NCBI GenBank assembly: GCA_934572335.1
Contig: CAKTKU010000004.1
Location: forward strand, 1-64,000
Direction: 5' to 3'
Length of the DNA: 64,000 nucleotides
Source: an uncultured Oscillospiraceae bacterium
Lineage (GTDB): Bacteria > Bacillota > Clostridia > Oscillospirales > Oscillospiraceae
Shown here: positions 8,135 to 16,190 of the stretch, piece by piece
How the letters are laid out: every line of letters begins with the position of its first letter
Position numbering within the stretch: position 1 is the first letter of the stretch
Position numbers and translations under genes: made by a program
Notes under the pieces: model-generated
Database searches by the model: none
The model's input: only the letters and a program-made list of their open reading frames with translations
What the model was told of the DNA's origin: nothing

Positions 8135-10111
8135 TCACTGTATCATTGCGGAAAAATCCTGCTCGAAGATCACCGGCACACCGAGGCTTTCCGCCTTTGT
8201 GAGCTTGCTGCCGGCGTTTTCCCCCGCGAGGACGTAGCTCGTTTTCTTCGACACGGAGGAAGCGGACTTACCGCCGTAGCTCTCGATGATCGCCGAGGCC
8301 TCGTCGCGGGTGAAATGCTCCAGCGTACCGGTGAGCACGAACGTCATCCCGGCAAAGCGGCTGTCGCGGTACTCCTCGCGGCTTTCAAAGCTGACGCCCG
8401 CGTCGCGCAGACGCCCAATAAGGTGCATTGATTGCGGCTTTGAGAACCATTCGGTTATAAAGCCCGCCGTGATCTCCCCAATGTCCGGCAGCGCGGTGAG
8501 CGCCTCGGCATCGGCGGCGATGAGACCGTCAAGATCGGCAAAGTGCGCGGCGAGCACCTTTGCCGCCTTCTGCCCGACCTGGCGTATGCCGAACGCGCAC
8601 ACAAGGCGCGCCAGCCCTGCGTCCTTGCTCTTTTCTATGGACGCAATGAGGTTTTCGGCGGACTTTTTGCCCATGCGGTCAAGCCGCGCAACGGACTGCG
8701 GCTCAAGATAATATAGATCCGCCGCGGAGTTGACAAGCCCGCTTGCGATAAGGCTCTCGCACACGGAGATGCCCAGTCCCTCAATGTCCATCGCCTCGCG
8801 CGAGGCAAAGTGCGCAATGTTGCGCAGTCTCTGCGCCGGACATTCCGGGCTTGTACAGCGCAGGGCCACGCCGTCCTCATCGCGCACAACGGGCGAGCCG
8901 CACTCGGGACACACCGAGGGCATCACGAACGGCACACTGTCCGCCGTACGCTTCGCCTTGTTGACCGACAGCACCTCCGGGATGATCTCCCCCGCCTTTT
9001 GCAGCAGCACAGTGTCGCCGATGCGCAGGTCGAGCCGGTCGATATTGTCCTGATTGTGCAGCGTTGCGGCGGAAACGGTCGTCCCCGCGAGGCGCACAGG
9101 CTCGACGATCACCTTCGGCGTGAGCACGCCCGTGCGCCCGACCTGAACCACAACGTCCAGCACGCGGCTCTCCTTCTTCTCCGGCGGGTACTTGAACGCG
9201 ACTGCCCAGCGCGGCGCTTTCGCCGTGCTGCCCAGCGCCTCGCGCTGAGCGAGGGAGTTTATCTTTATCACCGCGCCGTCCATATCATACGGCAGCGTGT
9301 CGCGGTTCTCACCGAGCCATTCTATACGCTCCACGCAGTCGCGGATATTGTCAAAATGCGCATACGGAATGACCGGAAAGCCCATTTCGCGCATCGCGTC
9401 CAGCGTCTGGATATGCGTGGCGTACTTATGGTCGGATGAATACTGCATATTGAAAAATATGATGTCGAGCTTGCGCGAGGCGGCGACCTTGGGGTCAAGC
9501 TGGCGCATTGACCCGGCGGCGGCGTTGCGCGGATTTGCCAGCAGCGCCTCGCCCTTTATCTCGCGCTGGGCGTTCAGCTCGGCAAAAACGGCCTTGGACA
9601 TATAGACCTCGCCCCGGACGATAAGCCGCTCCGGCGCGCCCTCTATGCGCAGAGGCAGAGAGCGCACCGTGCGCAGGTTTTCTGTCACGTTCTCGCCGGT
9701 TATGCCGTCGCCGCGCGTCGCGCCGCGCACAAAAACACCGTTTTCGTATTCAAGCGACATCGACAACCCGTCGACCTTCGGCTCGACAGAGTAATCATGC
9801 TCACCGGCGACGAGGGAATCCATCCTCTCGCCGAAGGCGAAAAGCTCATCATAGGAAAAAACGTCCGTCAGGCTCTCCAGCGGGACTTGGTGTGTGACCG
9901 GCTCGAACTGGCTCAGCGCCTCACCGCCGACGCGCTGTGTCGGGGAATCCGGCGTGATAAGCTCGGGATTTGTCTCCTCCAGCGCATTGAGGCGCTGCAT
10001 GAGCTGGTCATATTCATAGTCGGATATTGCGGGATTGTCGTACACGTAGTAAAGCCGCGCGTACTTTTCTATCTCGCGCCGAAGCTTTATGATCTCCTTT
10101 TGTGCGTCCAT
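8135..10111 (-). CDS. ligA: NAD-dependent DNA ligase LigA
   Basis: Seals nicks in duplex DNA using NAD+ in replication and repair. The 658-residue length is normal. The adenylation domain has the Ia helix YYVYDNPAISDYEYDQL and the nucleophilic lysine motif YSVEPKVDGLSM; the OB-fold, the four-Cys zinc finger (CPECGSP...CTSPECPAQ), helix-hairpin-helix repeats (LARLVCAFGIRQVG, LTALPDIGEI) and a C-terminal BRCT domain (GMTFVLTGTLEHFTRDEA) follow in order. The ATG at 10111 begins the conserved N-terminus; a 37-codon upstream extension in frame looks like noncoding sequence and overlaps yunB. It follows yunB by 14 nt and probably shares its transcript. Confidence 0.97.
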   Translation of the reverse strand: MDAQKEIIKLRREIEKYARLYYVYDNPAISDYEYDQLMQRLNALEETNPELITPDSPTQRVGGEALSQFEPVTHQVPLESLTDVFSYDELFAFGERMDSLVAGEHDYSVEPKVDGLSMSLEYENGVFVRGATRGDGITGENVTENLRTVRSLPLRIEGAPERLIVRGEVYMSKAVFAELNAQREIKGEALLANPRNAAAGSMRQLDPKVAASRKLDIIFFNMQYSSDHKYATHIQTLDAMREMGFPVIPYAHFDNIRDCVERIEWLGENRDTLPYDMDGAVIKINSLAQREALGSTAKAPRWAVAFKYPPEKKESRVLDVVVQVGRTGVLTPKVIVEPVRLAGTTVSAATLHNQDNIDRLDLRIGDTVLLQKAGEIIPEVLSVNKAKRTADSVPFVMPSVCPECGSPVVRDEDGVALRCTSPECPAQRLRNIAHFASREAMDIEGLGISVCESLIASGLVNSAADLYYLEPQSVARLDRMGKKSAENLIASIEKSKDAGLARLVCAFGIRQVGQKAAKVLAAHFADLDGLIAADAEALTALPDIGEITAGFITEWFSKPQSMHLIGRLRDAGVSFESREEYRDSRFAGMTFVLTGTLEHFTRDEASAIIESYGGKSASSVSKKTSYVLAGENAGSKLTKAESLGVPVIFEQDFSAMIQ

Positions 10112-10125
10112 AGTGAAAGCCTCTC

Positions 10126-10824
10126 TTACTGCATATTCAGGTAGGTGTCCGGCACTTTGCCGACAATGACCGTGTCGGCGATGAGCACATCCGTGCCCAC
10201 CTCGGTGCTCTGTGTCCCCCATGGGACAAGTATCTCCATGTCGACCGTGACGCGGAGGTTTATCTGGTGCTTGGTCTGGTTTATGCCGGCAGTGATGATG
10301 CTGTTGTCAAACTCCACCCTTGAGGAGGAGAGCACAACGATCTTCACGGGTATTTTCGGTCCGCGCCCCATCAGAAGGCTCGCCCCGGTGAGATTGCCGG
10401 TCGGTATGCCGATGGTGACGGTGTTCTCCTTTGTTGAGCCAACGACCTTTTCAAGCACCTTGGACGAAAGTTCGTTTATCCGTGCCATATTGCTGCTGAT
10501 GGCCGAGACCTCGCCCGTGTCGGACTTCTGGAACGTGACAAAATAGTCCCCGTCATAGTCACCCTCGGCGAGGGTCTGGATAACAGCGTCGTTCACCTTG
10601 GCGGTGATAACGTCCTTCGCGTCGGCAATGGCGATCTCCGTGGATATTTTCTTGAGATATATCGACGAGCTGACAGCGGCGAGGACAAATACCGCCGCCG
10701 CGATAAGCAGGATATATCGCGCGCCGTACCGTGCGCGGCGCGGCGGCGCGGACGCGCTGCCCCCGACCGTGCCGGTCGTATATGTGTAGCGCGGTCTGCG
10801 CCGGAAAAGTGATCTGCGATACAT
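10126..10824 (-). CDS. yunB: Sporulation protein YunB
   Basis: The 232-residue protein has a basic N-terminal tail, one transmembrane helix (about residues 37-55, YILLIAAAVFVLAAVSS) and an extracytoplasmic domain. The segments NDAVIQTLAEGDYDGDYF, VTIGIPTGNLTGASLLMGRGP and RVTVDMEILVPWGTQST match the YunB family, which in Bacillus is a sigma-E-dependent protein needed for normal spore formation; its biochemical role is not known. The ATG at 10824 lies 7 nt after GGGGAGG; a GTG two codons upstream is also open. It is placed between a PLP enzyme gene and ligA. Confidence 0.9.
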   Translation of the reverse strand: MYRRSLFRRRPRYTYTTGTVGGSASAPPRRARYGARYILLIAAAVFVLAAVSSSIYLKKISTEIAIADAKDVITAKVNDAVIQTLAEGDYDGDYFVTFQKSDTGEVSAISSNMARINELSSKVLEKVVGSTKENTVTIGIPTGNLTGASLLMGRGPKIPVKIVVLSSSRVEFDNSIITAGINQTKHQINLRVTVDMEILVPWGTQSTEVGTDVLIADTVIVGKVPDTYLNMQ

Positions 10825-10857
10825 GGGCACACCTCCCCATGTATTATTATATGCGTC

Positions 10858-12120
10858 CTACTTCTCCAACATGGCACTGACCGCCATCATTATTCCGAGC
10901 TTTCCCGACTCAAATGTCAGCCCACCCTGCATATAGACGGTGTACGGCTCGCGCATCGGTCCGTCGGCTGACAGCTCTATCGACGCGCCCTGTATGAACG
11001 CACCCGCCGCCATGATGACCGGGCAGTCGTACCCCGGCATGGGCCACGGCTCCGGCGTGACGAACGAATCCACCGGCGCGCCGGACTGTATGCCAAGGCA
11101 GAAGCGCTCCATAGCCTCCGGGCTGCCCAGATGCACCATCTGTATGATGTCCGAGCGCTTCTCATCGGCCGACGGAGAACTCGGTATGCCAAGCTCCTCC
11201 ATCATCCCGGCGCAGAAGACCGCCGTCTTGAGCGCCTGCGCTACGGTGTGCGGTGCCATGAAAAGCCCCTGATACAAAAGGCGGTTGCTGCCAAGCGTCG
11301 AACCGCACTCGCCGCCGATGCCGGGCGTTGTCAGGCGCATCGCGGCGCGCTCCACAAGCTCCGCCCGCCCGGCGACATAGCCGCCAGTGGGCGCGATGCC
11401 TCCGCCGGGGTTTTTGATGAGAGACCCGGCAATGATGTCCGCGCCGACATGCGTCGGCTCCTTGATATCCGTAAACTCGCCGTAGCAGTTGTCGACCATG
11501 ATGTTTGCCGCGGGGTTCACGGCACGGACGGTCTCGATTATTTTCCCTATTTCGTCCACGGTGAGCGCCTTGCGGTCAGCGTAGCCGCGCGAGCGCTGTA
11601 TCATCACTGCTGCGACCTTGCTGTCCGCCGCGGCGCGGGCGATGCCGGCATAGTCCGGCTCTCCCTCGGGCGTCATGTCGACCTGCGCATAGTCTATCCC
11701 GTAGAATTTCAGAGAGCCGTGGCAGTCGCCGCTTATGCCGATGGCACTGCGCAGCGTGTCATACGGCAGACCCGTCGCGGCGAGGATAGTGTCGCCGGGC
11801 TTCACGGTGGCGAACATTGCCGCCGTGAGAGCGTGGGTGCCGTTGACAAAGCCGAGGCGCACGAGCGCGCTCTCCGTGCCGAAGATCTGGGCGTATATCT
11901 TATCCAGTGTGTCGCGCCCCAGATCGTCATAGCCGTAGCCGGTCGTCCCGGCAAAGCAACTCTCAGACACGCGGTTGTCCTGAAACGCCTCCATAACGCG
12001 GCGGGTGTTGTACTCCGCCACCGCGTCTATCTTTTCAAACTGCCCGCGCACACGCGGCATGACGCGCTCCGCCATGGCGTATACTTCCGGCTTAATATCG
12101 CTTATCTTCATGTGTATCAC
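10858..12120 (-). CDS. PLP-dependent methionine gamma-lyase family protein (YnbB-like)
   Basis: The 420-residue PLP enzyme of the Met_gamma_lyase/aluminium resistance family has AVAEYNTRRVMEAFQDNRVSES at the N-terminus, GTTGYGYDDLGRD, the cofactor region MVDNCYGEF with the PLP-binding Asp, and SLIKNPGGGIAPTGGY with the Schiff-base lysine. The family's physiological substrate is unsettled; C-S lyase activity on methionine or cysteine derivatives is inferred from fold. The GTG at 12120 overlaps the murD stop by 4 nt, which suggests translational coupling; an ATG three codons later is an equally good start. In Bacillus ynbB lies near glnR, whereas here it sits after murD. Confidence 0.85.
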   Translation of the reverse strand: MIHMKISDIKPEVYAMAERVMPRVRGQFEKIDAVAEYNTRRVMEAFQDNRVSESCFAGTTGYGYDDLGRDTLDKIYAQIFGTESALVRLGFVNGTHALTAAMFATVKPGDTILAATGLPYDTLRSAIGISGDCHGSLKFYGIDYAQVDMTPEGEPDYAGIARAAADSKVAAVMIQRSRGYADRKALTVDEIGKIIETVRAVNPAANIMVDNCYGEFTDIKEPTHVGADIIAGSLIKNPGGGIAPTGGYVAGRAELVERAAMRLTTPGIGGECGSTLGSNRLLYQGLFMAPHTVAQALKTAVFCAGMMEELGIPSSPSADEKRSDIIQMVHLGSPEAMERFCLGIQSGAPVDSFVTPEPWPMPGYDCPVIMAAGAFIQGASIELSADGPMREPYTVYMQGGLTFESGKLGIMMAVSAMLEK

Positions 12121-13499
12121 TCAAGCTCCATGATCAGTTTCTTGAAATGTCTGCCGCGCTCGGCAAAGTTCTTGAAGCGGTCAAACGCCGCGCACGCCGG
12201 GGAGAAAAGCACAATGTCGCCCTCGACGGCGTGAGATGCCGCCGTGTGCACAGCATCGTCAAAATCGTCCACATGGCTGACCTTCAGATCGCTGTCGGCG
12301 TAGTATTTTGAGTTCTCTATCGCCGCGCCTATCTTGTCTGCCGTTGCGCCCGTGAGTATGACCTCCTTGGCGAGCTGACACAGATCATCCCCCAGCCCGT
12401 CAAACGGGATGTGCTTGTCGTACCCACCAGCGATGACGATGGGCTTCGTCTTCATCGCGCGCAGACCCGCTGCGGTGCGTGTGGGGCTTGTGCCGATGGA
12501 GTCATTGATATACGTCACGCCGCGCAGGATGCGCACCTGCTCAAGGCGGTGCTCCACCCCAGCAAAGTGCACCGCGACCTCGCGGCAGTCCTCATCGCCG
12601 ACAAGACCGTCGACCGCGGCGAACGCCGCAAGGTAGTTAAGGAGATTATGCTCGCCCGGGAGCCGTATCTCATCCGCGTGCATGATAACACTGCGCTCGC
12701 CGTTATGGACGCGGCATATCTCGCCGTCAGCGTACATCACGCCGTTTTGTATCTCGGACTTATCTGAAAAGTAGCTGATCGTCGACTTTGCGCTCTGCTC
12801 GTAATACGGCGTATGCTCATCGTCAAAATTGAGGACAAGGCGGTCGTTTGCGTCCTGCTCAAGGAAAATGGAGCGCTTCGCGTCGATATAATCCTGATAA
12901 TCCTTGTGCTTATCGAGATGGTTGGGCGAGATATTCGTAATGACGGCGACATTCGGGCGGCACTTCATCGAGTGCAGCTGGAAGGAGCTGAGCTCCAGCA
13001 CGGCGAAGTCGTCCGGCTTTATCTCCGGTATCTCGCACAGCAGCGGGTGGCCGATGTTGCCGCCGAGATGGACGGTGTAGCCCGCGTGCTTCAAAAGCTC
13101 GGATATAATGGTGCTGGTGGTGGTCTTGCCGTCGCTGCCGGTTATGGCGACTGTGCGGCACGGACACAGCGCGAAGAACACCTCCATCTCCGAGGTTATA
13201 GCGCTCCCGCGCGCCTTGGCGTTTTCAAGGTGCTCGTCAAACGGCATGAGACCGGGAGTTCGGAATATAACATCATGGTCAAGCCCGTCAAGGTACTTTT
13301 CGCCCAGCTTGAGCTTTGCGCCCATGTTGATAAGCTCCAGCCCCTCCATGCCCATATCGGCGAGGGTACGCTTGTCGCAGACAGTCACGTCGCAGCCGCA
13401 GCTCAGCAAAAGCCGGATAAGCGGTGCGTTGCTCACGCCCACGCCGATAACGGCGATGCGTTTTCCTTTCAGGCTTTGTATGTAATCATTCAGTGTCAA
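12117..13499 (-). CDS. murD: UDP-N-acetylmuramoyl-L-alanine--D-glutamate ligase
   Basis: Adds D-glutamate to UDP-MurNAc-L-Ala in cytoplasmic peptidoglycan precursor synthesis. The 460-residue protein has the N-terminal Rossmann-like UDP-binding domain (KRIAVIGVGVSNAPLIRLL), the ATP P-loop AITGSDGKTTT, the central NISPNHLDKH motif with the metal-binding His and the C-terminal ligase domain (VEHRLEQVRILRGVTYINDSIGTSPTRT). Residues expected for catalysis are all in place. It stands alone rather than in a dcw cluster, upstream of and overlapping the PLP lyase gene. Its 5' end faces rnpB, which is transcribed away from it. Confidence 0.96.
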   Translation of the reverse strand: MTLNDYIQSLKGKRIAVIGVGVSNAPLIRLLLSCGCDVTVCDKRTLADMGMEGLELINMGAKLKLGEKYLDGLDHDVIFRTPGLMPFDEHLENAKARGSAITSEMEVFFALCPCRTVAITGSDGKTTTSTIISELLKHAGYTVHLGGNIGHPLLCEIPEIKPDDFAVLELSSFQLHSMKCRPNVAVITNISPNHLDKHKDYQDYIDAKRSIFLEQDANDRLVLNFDDEHTPYYEQSAKSTISYFSDKSEIQNGVMYADGEICRVHNGERSVIMHADEIRLPGEHNLLNYLAAFAAVDGLVGDEDCREVAVHFAGVEHRLEQVRILRGVTYINDSIGTSPTRTAAGLRAMKTKPIVIAGGYDKHIPFDGLGDDLCQLAKEVILTGATADKIGAAIENSKYYADSDLKVSHVDDFDDAVHTAASHAVEGDIVLFSPACAAFDRFKNFAERGRHFKKLIMELE

Positions 13500-13563
13500 G
13501 GTATCGCCTCCTAATTATTCATGATATTATACGTCTTTTCACCCGTTATTACAAGAATAATTA

Positions 13564-13592
13564 TTGACTTGTGCGGCAAAAGTGGGTAAAAT
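13564..13592 (+). promoter_or_regulatory. Promoter of rnpB
   Basis: TTGACT (13564-13569), a 17-nt spacer and TAAAAT (13587-13592), with the RNase P RNA 5' helix beginning 7 nt after the -10 hexamer, as expected for a stable RNA gene. Confidence 0.85.
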
Positions 13593-13598
13593 AGCGCT

Positions 13599-13944
13599 GT
13601 TGAGCAGGCCGAACGACCGCGGGCACAAGGCGAAAGCCTGTGCGTGAGGAAAGTCCGGGCTCCACAGGGCAAGAATAACGGGTAACGCCCGCCAGGGGTG
13701 ACCCTCGGACAAGTGCAACAGAGATATACCGCTCCGGCTTGCCGGAGTAAGGGTGGAAAAGTGAGGTAAGAGCTCACTCGTCGCATGGAGACATGTTGAC
13801 GCTGTAAACTCTATTCGGAGCAACACCGTGGGAGGACGCATGGTCGGCCCGGCCGTCCTCAGGAGGTGGCTTGAAGCCGTCGGCAACGGCGGCTCTAGAT
13901 AGATGGTCGTTTAAGACAGAACCCGGCTTACAGACCTGCTCAAC
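13599..13944 (+). ncRNA. rnpB: RNase P RNA
   Basis: The catalytic RNA that matures tRNA 5' ends. The conserved core GAGGAAAGTCCGGGCTC near the 5' end, followed by ACAGGGCAAG and GGGTAACGCCCG, is diagnostic, as is the 3' region with AGACAGAACCCGGCTTACAG. The P1 helix closes the molecule: GTTGAGCAGG at 13599 pairs exactly with CCTGCTCAAC at 13935-13944, fixing both ends to within a few bases and giving about 346 nt. It has its own consensus-like promoter immediately upstream. The RNA lies between divergent murD and the membrane protein gene; reading frames inside it are spurious. Confidence 0.97.
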
Positions 13945-14026
13945 ATCAATTGGCAAAAAGGCAGCACCGGCGCTGAACACGGCGCGGCGCTGCCCGAATC
14001 TTTATCCGGCGAAAGGATGGATGCAT

Positions 14027-14695
14027 ATGGACGTGCAGCAGACTGTCGTTTTTATTATGGAGCTTGTCGGCACTGTCGCCTTTTCCGCCTCCGGTGCGAT
14101 GGTCGCCATTGAGCGGAACATGGACATATTCGGTGTGTGCGTGCTCGGCATATTCACCGCTGTCGGCGGCGGCATGGTGCGCGACATCATCCTCGGCAGC
14201 GTTCCCTCCGCGCTCATCAACCCGATATATGTCATCGTCGCGGCTGGTACGGCGCTCGTGGTGTTCTTTGTGCTGTTTCTGAAGAAAAAGCACTTTCAGG
14301 GTAAATTCCGCGTGGCGTATGACACGCTCATGCTCATCATGGATGCGCTGGGGCTCGGAATATTCACGGTCGTCGGCGTGCGCACCGGCATACGTGCGGG
14401 GCATCCAGACAACACGTTCCTCCTCGTTTTTCTCGGCACGCTCACGGGCGTTGGCGGCGGTCTCATGCGCGACATGATGGCGGGCGTGCCGCCGTACATA
14501 TTCGTCAAGCACATCTATGCGCTGGCCTCCATCGCGGGTGCTTGCGCGTTTATCTTGATCTACCGGCACTTCGGCGAGGTCGCGGCGCTCATCGCGGCAT
14601 CCGTGCTCGTTGTTGTTATCCGCCTGCTCGCGGCGCACTTCCGCTGGAATCTGCCGCGGCTGAAGATCCGCAGTCAGGAGGCAAGTGAAAAATGA
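14027..14695 (+). CDS. UPF0126 / trimeric intracellular cation channel family protein
   Basis: The 222-residue polytopic membrane protein contains two homologous UPF0126 repeats: FSASGAMVAIERNMDIFGV...GIFTAVGGGMVRDIILG, and LMIMDALGLGIFTVVGVRTG...GTLTGVGGGLMRDMMAGVPP, with about seven hydrophobic helices. The GGGxxRD motif occurs in each half. Bacterial relatives form TRIC-like trimeric cation channels, but the ion and role in this organism are not known (a glycine-uptake role has been proposed for some homologues). The ATG at 14027 follows AAAGGA; a reading frame extending upstream runs through rnpB and is rejected. The acetyltransferase gene overlaps its stop by 4 nt, so the two form an operon. 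Confidence 0.9.
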   Translation: MDVQQTVVFIMELVGTVAFSASGAMVAIERNMDIFGVCVLGIFTAVGGGMVRDIILGSVPSALINPIYVIVAAGTALVVFFVLFLKKKHFQGKFRVAYDTLMLIMDALGLGIFTVVGVRTGIRAGHPDNTFLLVFLGTLTGVGGGLMRDMMAGVPPYIFVKHIYALASIAGACAFILIYRHFGEVAALIAASVLVVVIRLLAAHFRWNLPRLKIRSQEASEK

Positions 14696-15297
14696 ACGAC
14701 AATATCACCCTGCGTATTGCCCGCCCGGACGATGCCGAAGCACTTCTCGCAATTTATGCGCCATATGTCGAGCACACGGCGATAACCTATGAATACACCG
14801 TGCCGACGGTCGGTGAGTTCAGCGCGCGGATAGAGCATACACTGCAAAAGTACCCGTACATTGTCGCCGTGCGCGGTGAAGAAATCATAGGATATGCGTA
14901 CACGGGTGAATTCAAAAGCCGTGCGGCATACGACTGGGGCGTAGAAACGTCAATATACCTGCGGCGCGACTGCCGCGGGCTTGGTCTCGGGCGGCGGCTG
15001 TACGACGTGATAGAGCGCATCTCCCGCGCGCAGAATATCCTAAATCTCAACGCATGTATCGCCTATCCGAAAATTGAGGATGAATACCTGACAAAGAACA
15101 GCGTGCAGTTTCACGAGCACCTTGGCTTCAAACACGTGGGCGAATTTCACGACTGCGCCTATAAATTCGGCCGGTGGTACAACATGGTGTGGATGGAGAA
15201 ATCCATCGGCGAGCATGATACCGCTCCCGCTCCGGTCGTACCGTTTGGGGAGATGGATTGGCGCGATGTTGAAGAAATATTGGGCAGCGAACAATAG
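14692..15297 (+). CDS. GNAT N-acetyltransferase, phosphinothricin/methionine-sulfone acetyltransferase-like
   Basis: The 201-residue GNAT enzyme begins TLRIARPDDAEALLAIYAPYVEHTAITYEY, close to the Pat/MnaT type. It keeps the acetyl-CoA loop (YLRRDCRGLGLGRRLYDVIE) and the Pat-family GFKHVGEFHDCAYKFGRWYNMVWMEK C-terminus. Members acetylate the amino group of phosphinothricin, methionine sulfone or related amino acid analogues; the natural substrate here is unknown. About 30 extra residues at the C-terminus have no recognised domain. The ATG overlaps the membrane protein stop (ATGA), indicating translational coupling. A terminator follows at 15310-15345. Confidence 0.88.
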   Translation: MNDNITLRIARPDDAEALLAIYAPYVEHTAITYEYTVPTVGEFSARIEHTLQKYPYIVAVRGEEIIGYAYTGEFKSRAAYDWGVETSIYLRRDCRGLGLGRRLYDVIERISRAQNILNLNACIAYPKIEDEYLTKNSVQFHEHLGFKHVGEFHDCAYKFGRWYNMVWMEKSIGEHDTAPAPVVPFGEMDWRDVEEILGSEQ

Positions 15298-15309
15298 ACA
15301 GCATACAAC

Positions 15310-15345
15310 AAAACCGACGGCTGAACACAGTCGTCGGTTTTGCTA
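15310..15345. terminator. Bidirectional terminator between convergent genes
   Basis: A hairpin with arms AAAACCGACG and CGTCGGTTTT between the plus-strand acetyltransferase and the minus-strand yebC. A-rich and T-rich flanks on the two sides allow it to serve both transcripts. Confidence 0.8.
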
Positions 15346-15365
15346 TTATACAAGTATTACTCCAA

Positions 15366-16106
15366 TTACTCCGCGTCTTCCCAGTTATGCCAGACGTTCT
15401 GGACATCGTCGTTATCCTCGAACATATCCAGCATCTTCTGCATATTCTTGATGTCGTCCTCATTGGTGAGCTTGATGTAGCCGTTCTGGGGCAGCATCTC
15501 GACCTGTGCAGAAAGGAGCTTGTAGCCCTTGGCGGTCAGCGCGTCGGCGACGGCAGCGACCTCATCCTCGGCGGTGTAAACGGTCATGACCTCGCCGTCC
15601 GCTTCAAAGTCGGCAGCACCGGCTTCAAGCGCGTCCATCATGACGGTATCCTCGTCAAGCTCTTCGTCCTCGTTGTCGATGACGATAACGCCCTTGCGGT
15701 CGAACGACCAGGAGACGCAGTTTGCCGCGCCCATGTTTCCACCGTATTTATCGAAATAGTGGCGCATTTCACCGGCAGTACGGTTGCGGTTGTCGGTCAT
15801 GGTCTCGACAATGACGGCGACGCCCTGCGGGCCGTAGCCTTCGTAGGTTATCTTCTCGTAATTCTCGGTGTTGCCAGAGCCGAGAGCCTTGTCGATGGTG
15901 CGCTTTATATTGTCGTTGGGCATATTGGCGGCCTTTGCCTTTGCAATGACCGCGGCGAGCTTGGAGTTGCTGCGCGGATCACCGCCGCCGCCCTCTTTGA
16001 CGGCAACGACCATCTCGCGGGCGATCTTTGTGAACGCCTGCGCGCGCTTTGCATCAGCCGCACCCTTGGTTTTCTGTATGTTGTGCCACTTGGAATGACC
16101 GGACAT
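15366..16106 (-). CDS. yebC: YebC/PmpR (TACO1) family protein
   Basis: The 246-residue protein has the family signature MSGHSKWHNIQKTKGAADAK at the N-terminus and the conserved TYEGYGPQGVAVIVETMTDNRNRT segment. Members are described as DNA-binding regulators; more recent work on YebC assigns a ribosome-associated role relieving stalls at proline-rich stretches. The second view is relevant because the window encodes a strongly Pro-rich secreted protein at 49033, but that link is only inference. GAGGAG stands 8 nt upstream of the ATG, and a promoter lies at 16152-16180. The gene is monocistronic. Confidence 0.95.
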   Translation of the reverse strand: MSGHSKWHNIQKTKGAADAKRAQAFTKIAREMVVAVKEGGGGDPRSNSKLAAVIAKAKAANMPNDNIKRTIDKALGSGNTENYEKITYEGYGPQGVAVIVETMTDNRNRTAGEMRHYFDKYGGNMGAANCVSWSFDRKGVIVIDNEDEELDEDTVMMDALEAGAADFEADGEVMTVYTAEDEVAAVADALTAKGYKLLSAQVEMLPQNGYIKLTNEDDIKNMQKMLDMFEDNDDVQNVWHNWEDAE

Positions 16107-16151
16107 ATTAACAGCTCCTCTTATGTGAATTAAACAAAATTACCGGCTGAT

Positions 16152-16180
16152 ATTTTAGCACATAAAGCGGCTGATGACAA
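16152..16180 (-). promoter_or_regulatory. Promoter of yebC
   Basis: TTGTCA (16175-16180), a 17-nt spacer and TAAAAT (16152-16157) on the minus strand, about 45 nt upstream of the yebC start. Confidence 0.75.
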
Positions 16181-16190
16181 GGGGAAATTT

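Noticed and set aside
13871..14026. N-terminal extension of the UPF0126 protein
   Set aside because: It overlaps the 3' part of RNase P RNA; the ATG at 14027 has a ribosome binding site and starts the first membrane helix.
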